Source: Desmodus rotundus (taxonomy: Eukaryota > Chordata > Mammalia > Chiroptera > Phyllostomidae). From it: a stretch of 64,000 nt of DNA. The notes under the pieces are model-generated. The model was not told the origin of the DNA. It saw only the letters and a program-made list of their open reading frames with translations, and ran no database searches. Each line of letters starts with the position of its first letter. Position 1 is the first letter of the stretch. The position numbers were made by a program, and so were the translations under genes. Positions 49,461 to 60,890 of the stretch are shown here, piece after piece. The stretch spans positions 41,569,998-41,633,997 of the forward strand of contig NC_071391.1 of the NCBI RefSeq assembly GCF_022682495.2, in the 5' to 3' direction.

Positions 49461-50016
49461 TTGGGTTGGCCAAAAAAATCCATTTAGTTTTTTCTGTAAA
49501 GTAAAAGACACATTTTTCATTTTCACAAATAACTTCATTGATTTGGATATTTTGAGTATGTTGGCTCTCTCCCTCTATTGGTTTCTAGTGGGTGGAGGCC
49601 AGGGGTGCTGCTAAACATCCTCCAATGCATAAGACAGCCCCACAGCAAAGAACTGTTCGGCCAAAATGTCAGTAGTACCAAGAAACATCACAAACCACTT
49701 TTGACATGTTTGATCAATCACAGCACCTTCTCCATACACTGCACAAATCCTTCTTTGCATTTCAGTTGTATTTTTACCTTTCTCGAAATAATAAAGCATA
49801 ATACGCCAAAATGTTGTGTATACTCCTCCATCTTCAATATTAATATGGCTGCATATAAATTCACCAATTTTGATACGTTTTTTTAAAAAATGCATGCTGA
49901 TATGACAACAGTCACAGTACAATCTAATAAAATTGTTTCAAATGAAGTTAAAGACAAATAAGCACTTTAGAACCATCATACGGAAAAAAACTAAACGAAC
50001 TTTTTGGTCAACCTAT
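49461..50016 (-). mobile_element. Internally deleted mariner transposon
   Basis: The termini TTGGGTTGGCCAAAAA and, on the other strand, ATAGGTTGACCAAAAAG share a continuing TTTAGTTTTTT, defining inverted repeats. Inside, on the minus strand, a reading frame contains RIMLYYFEKGKNTTEM and RRICAVYGEGAV, the helix-turn-helix DNA-binding region of a mariner transposase. The catalytic DDE/D part is missing: at 556 bases the element is less than half the usual length of about 1.3 kb. It is inactive. Confidence 0.88.
49640..49915 (-). pseudogene. Mariner transposase, N-terminal fragment
   Basis: The minus-strand frame encodes KRIKIGEFICSHINIEDG, then RIMLYYFEKGKNTTEM, RRICAVYGEGAVIDQTC and KWFVMFLG. 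In mariner transposases (about 345 residues) this is the first helix-turn-helix domain that binds the inverted repeats. After KWFVMFLG the sequence departs from the family and runs to the other terminus, so the second helix-turn-helix and the D,D(34)D catalytic domain were lost in an internal deletion. No activity is expected. Confidence 0.8.
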
Positions 50017-52003
50017 TACATGAAGAAAGCATTAAAATTCTAATCGAAACAAAGCATAGAATTTGAAAAGAAGAGTAGGGTAGATGCAATCAGGGACCGA
50101 AAGGGATCTCTGGGGTATGTCCTAAAAAAATACTGGAACTAATTTTTAACCTGTCCCTTAAAAACTCAAAAATAGAATTTACATACATTATGACATTACT
50201 GCATAGGTGAATATGTACATGCAGAAAATAAACTTTTTTCAGATAGGGGTATGAGATCAACACTTCAGAGACCATTCAGAGAATAAATACTAAGCTAATG
50301 AAAAAAATGCTTAACCTTCCTACTAAACAAAGCCAGGCAACAATGATAAAAGGACAACATTTCCCTATGAAATTAGTAAAGCTGTTTCATTTTTTTAGTT
50401 TTAGTGATTATTGTTTATCAGGGTGCACAGAAGCCTCACTAATGAAAATATAAATTAGTAAAATTGTTCTAAAAAGTGGTTTGGAAAAATGTGTCAAAGA
50501 TGTTAATACCTTTGGATCAGAGGTGCCAGATTTAGCAAAGTGCATAGGACATATTTATTAAAAATTATTTGTTGCTTCTCTAAAATTCAAATTTAACTGA
50601 GCATCCTGTATTTTGTCTGTTAAGCCTACTTCAACTCTGTAATTCCACTTTCAGACTCTTCATTACGGAAATACCTACACAGAAAGAAAAATATTTCTGG
50701 ACAAATACATTCCCTGCCATGTATTTGAGAATGATTAAAAACAATTGAAAGGCCAATCTAGAGACATGGTCACACATTCAGGCACATCCATACAAGGTGA
50801 AAATATGTAGTTGCTGTACAGTAAAGAATAACACACCAGCTCTTCTCTGTACTCCGGGCAGACTGGGGCTGCTGGGGAAGATGCGCCAATGAACCTCTCG
50901 GTTCCGTGCGGTAAGGTCCAGAGCAGAGCTGCGATGGGGCATTTAAAATAAAAAGGTGCAAAACTGCTCTGCAGCCTAATGAAATGTTCAGGGAACTGCG
51001 GAGAAAGCTGGGAGTTACCAAAGGGGCCCAGGCACATGGTGACAGGCCAGCCCAAGGACAGAGAGAGTTAGCAAGTGACTCTCAGAGAGGGATTATGGTG
51101 GATGGACATTGGGAATGGTGATATCCGATATCCAATACTTGGTTTCATGTTTTGTTTTCTGCACTGGAATATTCTTCATGTAAGTCCACTATCTCTTATC
51201 TACAATTCTAAAACTCACAAAAACTCTGAAAACCAAGTTTGTTTGTTTTATTAAAAATAATGTTGGTGCCAAACTTAACTGGCAGCATATCCGACCTGAA
51301 CTGGCAGGAGAATATGTATAGTCTTTCTTCATCCCGTTTCATGTGGATGCTCGCAAGTTTTCTGAAGAACTGTTCATGTGTTTCCTGCCCTGTATCTGCT
51401 AGAGATGGTATAAGTTATATACCACTGTCTCACCTTTCCACAGTTTAATAGTTCTGAGTTCTAAAACACACCTGGACCCAAGGGCTTCAGACTGAGGGAC
51501 TATGGACCTGTCATAAAACTATCTTTAAACACTGCAGCCTGACTCAGCAGTGCAAGCAGGAACAGAGAGAGGGTGGGCATCCACGCCCGGAGTAAAGGGG
51601 GCTATGGGAGCCACAGGTATCCAGGGAGGTGGGCAAAAGATGGCCAGAGGTGACTGGAGAGAAGCCAGGATCAGCGTTGTGGAGGTTGGGGTACAGTCAC
51701 AGCAGAGGGCTCCTCATGGAACTCTAGGGAAGCAGAGGGCCCCCCTTCAGCTGTGGGAGAGGAGCGAGAGAACTAACTACTGAAGCTGTTCCCCCGGCAA
51801 CTCCCAACCACGGTTAAAGGAGTGAGTGGTGAGCAACGAGGGTTTCTGTCTGTTATCAGCACAAGTCTGAGAGGCCCACCAAGGACTGTCTTCATTTGGG
51901 GAGGAAAGGAGAAGAGGGTTTTCAAACCTGAACTGCAACAGGCCCACCTGAGACCCATCCTTCATAGGAACCTTCTCTGCCTTCCTCTCTAAGAAGTATC
52001 TGG

Positions 52004-52425
52004 TTGTATTACTTTCCTATCGCCGCGTTAACGAGTTACCACAAACTAAGTGGCTTATAGCAACACAAAGTATTTATCTTACAGGTCTGGGAGTCAGAAG
52101 TCCAAAATGGGTCTCACTGGGTTAAAATCCAGGTGCTGGCAGGGCTGGTCCTTCTGAGGGCTTCAGGGGAGGGTTCCCCTTCCCAGCTCTGAGCAGCTGC
52201 CTGCATCCCTGGGCTCCTGGCTACTTTCCATCTTTAAAGCCAGCAGCAGAGGGGTGAATGACGTGACTCTGACACTGACTCCGCCTCCCCCTCCCACTGA
52301 CAAGGGCTCCAGTGATTACATGGGGCCTGGATGATCCAGGCTACTTGCCCCGTTTTAAACTCAGCTGATCAGCAACCTTAATTCCACTCATTACCTTCCC
52401 CTTTGCCACGTAACGTAACATATTC
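52004..52425 (-). mobile_element. MaLR-type (MLT1-like) LTR, antisense
   Basis: An endogenous retrovirus-like solitary LTR. The left edge TTGTATTACTTTCCTATCGC and CCACAAACTAAGTGGCTTAT is the reverse complement of the MaLR LTR 3' end. On the right, CAGCTGATCAGCAACCTTAA and TTACATGGGGCCTGGATGAT match its 5' half. No internal viral genes are seen. Confidence 0.7.
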
Positions 52426-52509
52426 ACAGGTTCTAGAAATTCGTATGGAGACACTTTCCCCTACCACATGGATTACCTATATACAGAGTACCAGGCAGAG
52501 GGCCTGTCA

Positions 52510-52720
52510 CAGGTGGCAAACACAAGGCCCGCGGGCTAAATCCGGCCCTCCACCTTGTTTGATCCAGCCCAGCACCTTGTTTCTGCCCAGCGGCAGCACC
52601 CAGCTCTCGCTTAACTGTTAAGAGCAGTTACATTTACACAGTCCTAAAATTACATTCAGCTCTTTGAAGGCAACCGTAAGACTGATGTGGCCCCCAGTGA
52701 AAATGAGTTTGACACCCCTG
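52510..52720 (-). mobile_element. hAT-type miniature element (second copy)
   Basis: Reverse-oriented relative of 11059-11278: begins CAGGTGGCAAACACAAGGCC and ends GAGTTTGACACCCCTG. No coding capacity. The eight-base flanks (GCCTGTCA, ACCTATGT) agree at half the positions, consistent with a decayed target duplication. Confidence 0.75.
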
Positions 52721-53775
52721 ACCTATGTAATCAAAATACTGAATAACATGTATAATGAAGACTGCTTCAGTGTTCAGAGAAAGGCATGGGGATGAGACTG
52801 TTGACAGAGGCCTCTTGAGCAGAAAGCAGGTAAGGACATCTGGGATGGAACCCGTAACAAATGACATGGCTCTGGACAGGGGCCTCAACCTCCTGGGTCT
52901 CTGGTTTCCGTCATTAAGCCCTCCCTCCCCACCCAGTGGTCCCATTCCTGCCTTCCTCACTCCATGTGAGCTTTCCAATTTTGACTCCAGTTTGCAGGCC
53001 CCTAGCTTTAGAAGACTGCATCCCAGCTTATATCCTCCACCTCAGCGTAGATAATCACATGCTTCCTCTGGCTCCCAGGTGCCTCTCTCCAGCCCTGGAG
53101 TGATTTCACTCCAGATTAACTCCTCAGTGGGCTATCTTCTCACCTGACCCACTTCCAGATGTTACTGGTCTCTTAATGTTGACCAGCTGGCCTCCACAGG
53201 GAGCGAGATGAGTAACCAAAGCCACATGTTTACAGCTGTGGTTACTCATCTGCTGCCCTTAGAGACTAGCAGGTGTGCAGGCTCGATCTACAATGAGCAG
53301 GAGGAGAGTAAGGAAACCTGCATTCACTCTAGGGACGAGAAGCATTTCTAGGGCAAGGAGCTCTGAAGTTAGGATAACAGTAGAGGAATGAATGAGGTAA
53401 CAAAGGTCTCGTCTGTTGTAAGGAAAAAGGAGCGGGGGATTCAGCCGGGGGAAGACACCCCAGCTAGGGACTGTAACTCGGTGAGCGGTCCATGTAATCC
53501 AGAGGGGAGAAGCCTTCCACATCTGCTCTTCTCTGGCCCTGGATTTCCCTTTCTCAGGACGGGGGATGGAGTACACAGGTGGGCCGACTGTGTAGCATAA
53601 GCTGTGTGACTGGGTCCTACCCCTTCCCTGTGGGAACTGACTAAAGCTGCACTGGCAGCAGTTGAAGACAGGAAGGTGTGCAGATGAAGTAACATGCCCA
53701 GGCAGTGGTGGCATTTCTTGGACTCCGTGATTATGTTCCCCAGCAGTTCCCCAAATAGGCCATGGGCCCACTCAC

Positions 53776-53990
53776 CAAGCTCTCCTCGAACCACTCCTTT
53801 ATGTAGGCAGCTGTGGGGCCTGGGATCTGGCTCAGGAGTGCTGCTCTCTCCTGAGGTTGCTCCAGCATCTCCAGGGCCAGCCTCAGGTCCTCAACGAGAT
53901 GGAGCACTGGGAAGGGATTCAAGTAGGAGGCCGGCGAGGTCAATCCAGGCTCACAGGTACCATCACTAATATCTGCACCTGTTTTCGTGC
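53776..53990 (-). CDS. PPFIBP2: PPFIBP2 (liprin-beta-2) coding exon, N-terminal helical segment
   Basis: Liprin-beta-2 is a cytoplasmic scaffold protein that pairs with alpha-liprins, which bind LAR-type receptor tyrosine phosphatases at adhesion and synaptic sites. This 215-base exon has acceptor cgttttag and donor gtgagt, two leading bases that complete a Gly codon, then 71 codons ending on a codon boundary. The peptide begins TKTGADISDGTCEPGL and includes NPFPVLHLVEDLRLALEML, LLSQIPGPTAAYIKEWFEES and a final Leu. It agrees with the human protein, as I remember it, at nearly every position, covering roughly residues 23-93. LVEDLRLALEML is amphipathic and leucine-rich. No frame damage is seen. 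The preceding intron is phase 1 and the following one phase 0. Confidence 0.97.
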
Positions 53991-54599
53991 CTAAAACGAC
54001 AGATGGGGGGAATCTAGGTAAGAAGAGTAGACATCATGGGCAGGGAGCTGGTAAAGAGCAAAGGTAGTGAAAGGGGAGGGGGAAGGGATGGATAAGAAGC
54101 CTCGGCAGAATCACTCACAAAGTAAACTCTGTAGAAATCATCTTCAGTCCTGGGCTGGGTGTGATGGGAGGAGACCTGTCAGAGGCAGGTAACTGTGCCC
54201 ACTGGGGCTAACATATGGACCTCACGCCATTAGACACCTGGGAAAACACAGCCAGCCCTTACCACCTACCAAAAACATGCTAGCTAAAACAATGAGATGC
54301 CATTCTTCACCTTTCAGATTAATAATCTTGCTTTCATTTAAATTAATGTGATAGGCTGTCTGCATATATAACCACCAAACATCCCTCCCATCCCTGCATG
54401 TGTGCTCCCGTCCTTTCACCCCCAGGTGGTTCCCGACTCTGGGCTGCCCCAGTGATGCGCCCTGATCAGGAGAACGCAGCAGGAGTGACGCTGTGTCCGT
54501 GCTGGTGAGGGTTCAGTGAATCGGACTCGCTTTCTGGATTTTCCCAAGTTGGCAAACTCTGTATCCACTGATGTGCTCATACTTTAAACCTGCATTAAT

Positions 54600-54725
54600 C
54601 ACTCTATAGACCCACTTCGCATCTCCCCACTACAGACAGGAAGTCTCTGAGGGCAGAGTCCCTGTCACAGTTAGCTGGGTTCCTAGCGCCATGCCCCTGC
54701 CCAGCAGATGTTGAAGGGGAATGGG
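54600..54725 (+). repeat. L2 LINE 3' fragment
   Basis: AGGAAGTCTCTGAGGGCAGA, GTTCCTAGCGCCATGCCC and CAGCAGATGTTGAA resemble the L2 tail. Confidence 0.5.
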
Positions 54726-55445
54726 GCTGAGTGTCCGCACAGATGCCTGGATGAGCAGCTAAGGGGAAGAGTGCTTACACTTCCTCAGCAATCTGGGATA
54801 TTGGGTCAGCCCTTTCTAATTTGATATGTCCCAAATAGGACAGTTTTTCCCTTTTTAAACTCCACCATTTAAAAAAAAAAGTCTTATTCTTTTTTATTTA
54901 AGTACAGTGATATATTTTTCAAACCAAAACTGGGGCGACACAATCTCATAAAGGATTTTTGTGCTTCTTTCAGCAGCAAGAAACACTTCAGAAAGTATGG
55001 TTTAGATGGTGGAATTTCTAGGGCATTTGAACTGTTTATAAGGCCAACAGATGGAAAATATGGGCTGTAGGGCCACCCCATCCACAGTCACACTGCAGGC
55101 CTGATGTCTAATCCCAGGTCCCTTTACTCTTCTAAGAGCCAATTTCCTACTCACCATGGCAGTCTCTGGAATGAGAAATCCACACAGACGGAAACAATTA
55201 CCATTTGATTGCCGGTTTGCTTTCTCAAAGTGCAGGATAGAAGGAATAGTGGATCGCAGTCCACAAACAAGTCCTGGCTCTGGGGAGCTTGGAGACCGCC
55301 TGATTACCCACACTCGGGTGTGTGCTCCGCACTCTCTGGAGACCAGGAGGACCCCACCAAATTCGGATAAGAAAACGGACAGAAGCACAAGACCCCTAAT
55401 CTCCACACAACTGCTGAGTGACCCCTCTCTGTCCTGGACATACTC

Positions 55446-55463
55446 CAACACACACACACACGC
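55446..55463 (+). repeat. (CA)n microsatellite, short
   Basis: About eight CA units followed by CGCACCCC. Confidence 0.8.
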
Positions 55464-55949
55464 ACCCCTTTATAAATGCAGAATGAGTCAGGCCACAGGC
55501 AGGTGGTAAGACTGAGACTCTCAATAATCTTCTATCACTCTGTGGTCTTAGACAACATAAAACAGAAAGGTAAGTGCACACATACCTTTATACCAGTAAT
55601 TAGAATAGTTATAAATGCATTAAACTCAATTATTCAAACTCAAAAATTTCAATAATGGAATAAATAATGGAATAAAAGAAATCCAGTTCTTTGATGTTAT
55701 CAAGAGAGATGTACAAAAATTGTGACACTGAGTGATTAAAATATGAAGTGTTCAAAAGATAAAATAAAACATTCCATACATTGAAGTAGGGGTGTTGATC
55801 AGACTATGAAAACAGCCACACATACACACACAAATACACTATCACTGGATACGATGAGAAAACTAATTTTAAAATGATCTAAATAGTCCTATAGAAAATT
55901 GAACCATAATTTAATTTTTTTCACAGTGAAAATACCAGGCCAAATGCTT

Positions 55950-58600
55950 TTACATGGACTTCAGGTCAAGAGGGCAGCGTTGGGAAACACAGCTCGCCTC
56001 CAGGCACAACCACATCAGGATGACAACTAAAATATAGAGCAACTCCACTCAGAACCATCAGAAATTGAGCTGAATGAAGTCTGACAACTACGGAATTAAA
56101 GAAACCACATCCATCCAGACCAGTAGGAGGGAAGGAGACACGAAACAGGCTGGTCCCACATCCACGTGTGGTGGATAAAAATTCGGGAGAGAGATCTCAG
56201 AAGCAAGGAGTCCTAGTCCCACACCAGGCCCCCCAGCACAGAGTACCAGTGCCAGGAAGGTAAGTCCCTATAACTTCTGGCTGCAAAAAATAACTAGGAT
56301 TGAATTGGTGGAAGAAATTTCTGGAATCCCAAGCAGTTCTTCTTAATGAACCCACACATGGACTCACTCAGACTCACTCCCTCTGATCTGCAGCACCAGG
56401 GTAGCAGCTTGAAAGGTACCAGTGGCATACAGGGAGAATCTGGTGTCTGGTATCAAGGTGAGAGCTGCGGACAGAAAGGTGGGCAGAGGCCACTGTCCCT
56501 TTTCTGAACACTCCCCCCACACAGCCAGAGCCAGCAGGCTGGTGCCATATCTAAGAGTCCATCAAACTGGCTAACACTGTTTGCCCCACACTGGAGACAT
56601 CCCAAGACTCTGTCCCACCTAACTTTGGGGCCCACCCAAGTTAGGCCCCATATGGTTTTCCATATGAACGTCTGGTCTTAGTTCATGTTTCACAACTTCC
56701 TAAATCCTCTCAAACAAGCAACAGACAGCCTCAGTGAGCCCCCAGTCCCAGTACCTCTTGCTAAGTGGCCCCAGGCCTGGCACTAGCAGCAACCAGCCTA
56801 GATTCACAGCTTGGCTTCACCTGGGAATCTCTAAGCCCAGCACAAGAAGCAGCCATTTCAGGTGGCTTTATAGGTCAGGCAGAGTGGCCCTGAGCAAAAC
56901 ACAGGTGGGGCTTGTCTTGGCCTGTACCACCCCAGAGACTCCAGAGCCTGCACACCCAGTGGACAGGTACAGACCACGTCGCAGCACCACCACCCTGCTC
57001 CCACACAGGTGATCCTCTGTGGAGGGCAGAGGTTGGTGGTCAGTGGTCACAGCTAGTCCTTGTAGCTGACTGGCCTGGATAAATCCCTCCCATTGACCTG
57101 CCAACAGTAACCATCAAGTCTCAACTACAGAAGAAGGATGTACTTAGCCCACACGAAGGGTGCATCTTGAGTACCTATCTTGGATGATAGGGGAGACTGT
57201 GCCACTGGACCCTACAGGACATCTATTACCTTAGGCCATGCTACCAAGACAGGGAGTTGTAGCAACTCTACCTAATACATAGAAGCAAACACACTGAAGC
57301 TGCCAAAATGAGGAGAAAATGAAACATGGCCCAAATGAAAGAACACATCAAAACTCCAGAAAAAGAACTAAATGAAATGGAGATAAGCAATCTATCAGAT
57401 GCAGAGTTCAAAACACTGGTTATAAGGATGTTCAAGGAACTTAGTGAGGACCTCAACAGCATAAAAAAGATATAGTCAGAAATGAAGGACACACTAATTA
57501 AAATAAAGAACAAGATACAGGGAAACAACAGTAGAGTGGATGAAGCCAAGAATCAGATCAATGATTTGGAACATAAGGAAGCAAAAAACAACCATGCAGA
57601 ACAAGAAGAAGAAAAAAAAAATCCAAAGAAACGAGGATAGAAGGAGTAACCTCTGGGACAACTTCAAAAGGTTCAACACTCGCATCATAAGGGTGCCAGA
57701 AGGAGAAGAGAAAGAGCAAGAAATTGGAAATCTATCTGAAAAAATAATGAAAGAAAACTTCCCTAATTTGGTGAAGGACATAGACATGCAAACCAGAAAT
57801 CACAAAGAGTCCTAAACAAGAGGGATGCTAAGAGGTTCACTTCAAGACACTTCATAATTAAAATGCCAAAGGTTAAAGATAAAGAGAAAATCTTAAAAGC
57901 AGCAAGAAAAAAGCATTAGTTACCTACAGGGGAATTCCAGTAAGACTGTCAGCTGATTTCTCAAAAGAAACTTTGCAGGCTAGAAGGAATTGGCAAGGAA
58001 TATTCAAAGTCATGAAAAGCAGGGACTTAAAGCCAAGATTGCTCTACCCAGCAAAGATATCATTTAGTATTGACAAGCAGAAAAAGAGCTTCCCAGATAA
58101 GGAAAAACTAAAGGAGTTCATTATCACCAAACCATTATTATATGAAATGATAAAGGGACTTACTTAAGCAAAAGTAGAAGATCAAAACTATGAACAATAA
58201 AATGGCAATAAATACATATCTATCAACTATTGAATCTAAAAAACAAACTAAGCAAACAAGAAGAACAGAGACAGAATCATGGATATGGAGGGTATTTTGA
58301 CAGTTGCCAGATGTGAGGAGGTTATGGGGGATGGGCGAAGAGGTGTGGGGATTAAGAAGTATAAATAGGTAGTTACAGAGTAACCATGGGGATATAAAGT
58401 ACAGTATAGGGAATGGAATAGCCAAAGAACCTACTCATGACCCATGGACATGAGCAATGGTGTGGGGATTGCCTGAAGGACTAGGGGGCGCTTGGTGGAG
58501 GGAGGCAAAGGAGGAAAAGCTGGGACAACTGTAATAGTATAATCAATAAAATATAATTTTAAAATATAAAAAGCAAAATAAAAAAATAAAGGAGTGATTT
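55950..58600 (+). mobile_element. ORF1-only LINE (HAL1-like, L1-derived)
   Basis: The left part (from about 55958) is an L1-type 5' untranslated region with CTCGCCTCCAGGCACAACCA and CTGACAACTACGGAATTAAA. An ORF1 region follows at about 57326-58164. Directly after it comes a GC-moderate 3' region, ending GGGACAACTGTAATAGTATA and an A-rich tail near 58540-58600. No ORF2 (endonuclease/reverse transcriptase) sequence is present. That structure, rather than 5' truncation or simple decay, is what defines HAL1 half-L1 elements. Such elements must use L1 enzymes in trans. Confidence 0.75.
57326..58167 (+). pseudogene. L1/HAL1 ORF1p-like gene, broken
   Basis: L1 ORF1p is an RNA-binding chaperone that forms trimers on LINE RNA. 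From the ATG at 57326 the frame reads MAQMKEHIKTPEKELNEMEI and SNLSDAEFKTLVIRMFKELS, then an in-frame TAG near 57472. After that stop the coiled-coil part continues (DEAKNQINDLEHKEA), a frame change occurs near 57612 in an A-rich run, and RIIRVPEGEEKEQEIGNLSE and KIMKENFPNLVKDID follow, the RNA-recognition part. A further stop and frame change (about 57812-57970) precede ARRNWQGIFKVMKSRDLKPR, LLYPAKISF and SFPDKEKLKEFI, the C-terminal domain. It is not functional. Confidence 0.85.
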
Positions 58601-59182
58601 ATCAAAACAACAAAGGACAAATAGTAAACTATGTCCCAAACAGCTAGAGATGGCACATTATGTTCAAGCACATATAAAGCATTTTTTCAAAATTGGCCAT
58701 AGACAAGACCATACAGGAAGTCTCAAGAAAAATCAGGGACTGTGGTAAGGGGGACCTATTCCTGTGTCCCTATTTCCATGAGAAGGGAGGGTGGTTTCTA
58801 CTAAGGCCACATTTGTGGCCTCTCCCCTGCCTTCCCTCTCTGTTTTTTCTCAAAGGAGGAATGACTCTTCTGATGAAGGAATTCTCTCCGATGCCACCTG
58901 CCCCTAGTTGAGAGCATTTTCCTCAGGGAAGTTTTCTGAGCCCAACTTTGCCTCAGCAGAGTGGAGGTCTCTAGTTTGGGACTAAGTTCAATTTGGAGTG
59001 TGTGTTTGTGTGTGTAGGATGGGTAGTAGTCAAGATCTTAATTGTGGCTTTAGGTCCAGCTAACCTTCCTAATCAATAAAACTAATGATAAAGCAGATAT
59101 TTTGGTCTCCCTTTCTGTCCATTCCTTAACTGGTTTAAAACGAGGGAGTGGAATAAAGGAATACTGTTTGCTGATCATTGGG

Positions 59183-59425
59183 ATAGGCAGAATATGACTC
59201 CCCCAAAGATGTCCACAACCTAATCCCTGGAACCTATAAATGTGTTACCTTACATAGCCAAAGGGATTTTATAGACCACGTGAGCTCTTAAATCAGGAAA
59301 CAAAGGCAGACGATTGGGTCAGAGATGAGATGTGAGGAATCAGCCTGCCACTGCTGCTTGGAAGGTGGATAAGCCAAGGACGGTGACAGCATTACAGCAG
59401 TGACAGGGCAGGCAGGAGCAGCCAA
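59183..59425 (+). mobile_element. MaLR-type (MLT1-like) LTR fragment
   Basis: ATAGGCAGAATATGACTCCC, CAAAGATGTCCACAACCTAA, TCCCTGGAACCTATAAATG and TTACCTTACATAGCCAAAGG follow the 5' part of a MaLR LTR. It is truncated, with no viral coding sequence recognised beyond it. Confidence 0.65.
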
Positions 59426-60675
59426 GGTGTATGGAGAAAATCCTCCAACGATGCAGAAACACACACACACTTTTTAAAGCAACTAAACTGAAGGAAACCT
59501 TCAGAGCTCAGAACCTCAGGGGTAAGAGCATTTGAGCTGGTGCTTGCCTTGTAGGCCACCACCAATTCCTTGACATCCTAATACCTGGGCTTGAATGGGC
59601 CCTTAAGGGGGACAGGAGACAAAGCTTAGGACTTGAGCAAACAAAGAGTTTGGATGAGGGGCCTGTGCATGATGCCAGGATGCACAGTATAGCAAGGAGA
59701 AAAAAGAGAATGATGCTGTTGAACAGTGCTTGCCTTTGTGGGCCATTTCAACCTCTTTATGCAAAGGGTAGTCCTTGACATCTGAGCCCGCTAGATACCC
59801 CCCAACTTCCACTCTCTCTTTGGGTCAAAGTCACAACCTGAATCCTGAGCAGAAATCAGGCGACTCTGTTGCTGATGATTGCTACATGCTGGCCAACCTC
59901 AGAAAGGGCATAGACAAGACCAATCACCTGTTCTGTGCACGGACCCATTATGTGGCCTTTAACACCACAGCTAAAATCATTGTGGGCCAAGATAAATAAT
60001 TTCAGTCTTGATCAGAACTTTTTCTACCCTCAATCTTTAAATCTAAGAAACAAAAACAAAAACCCAACTGAAGATACTAACCAGAATTGGCAGAAATGCC
60101 CAAAGCAACCTCTTTTATAACTGTCATAAAACAGACTCATTTTAACTAGTCCTCATTGATGGGTACAGCTTGCAAATCATTGCATGAGTAGCCTGTTGCC
60201 ACAGTGAGGAGGAATAAGTGGCCCTGTGTGTCCTTACCATGTGGTTCTCTGGTCCTATTACAGAAGTGGCCTCACTGAGCAGCCACTGAGTCTGCTAGCC
60301 AACATATGAAGCCCTATGCAAAATTAGCATAGGTGGCAGTTCCAATATAAATGTAATAATGTAATTAATGTAATGTAATAATAATGTAATTAAGCAATAT
60401 AAAGTTCAAATTCAATTGTCAACCCTGTAATTCAATTATAGTATTATTTGCAGGTACATCGAATGGACTAATCAAAAGGAAGATCAGATCAAAAGTTAAT
60501 ACATACCAGAAGCTACAACAATTGTCTTTTATACTAAAAAGAAATCATTTTGACAAGGGTCCTGGAGTCTTTAACAGTTATCTCTTCCCAATTTTCTAGC
60601 ATAGAATTCCAAGGTTCCAAACAAGTAGTCACAGCCAGAATATACCAATTTAGGCTTCAAGAATTCAAGAAAGTT

Positions 60676-60890
60676 GACCTGGGTGGTGTGGCTCAGTGGA
60701 TTGAGCATCGACCTCAGAACCAAAGGGTTGCTGGTTCCATTGCCAGTCAGGGTACATGCCTGGGTTGTGAGCCAGGTCCCCAGTAGGGGGCGTGAGAGAA
60801 ACAACCACACACTGATGTTTCTCTCTCTCTCTCTCTTTCTCCTTCCCTTCCTCTCTGTCTAAAAATAAATAAATAAAATATTTTTTAAAA
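60676..60890 (+). mobile_element. Ves SINE
   Basis: The head GACCTGGGTGGTGTGGCTCA, a (CT)n stretch and an AAATAAATAAA tail. It is flanked by AAGAATTCAAGAAAGTT-like copies (60659-60675 and 60891-60908), an imperfect target duplication. Confidence 0.94.

Larger units (their letters stand above)
27458..53775 (-). other. PPFIBP2: PPFIBP2 intron (largest, 26.3 kb)
   Basis: Phase 0 intron. It contains MIRs, L2 fragments, hAT-Charlie and MER5/MER20-type elements, an internally deleted mariner, an antisense MaLR LTR and a hAT miniature element. An orphan coiled-coil exon candidate at 33940-34029 is listed separately. Several reading frames of 110-167 codons occur between 39 and 47 kb, where GC content is higher, but none shows a recognisable domain or consistent splice signals. 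Confidence 0.85.

Noticed and set aside
53259..53771. 170-codon minus-strand frame just beyond the 53776-53990 exon
   Set aside because: It lies entirely in the intron after the donor, with no homology recognised; chance frame.
57268..57787. Minus-strand frames rich in Phe, Leu and Ser, resembling membrane proteins
   Set aside because: They are the antisense of the A-rich LINE ORF1 region, which always gives such hydrophobic shadows.
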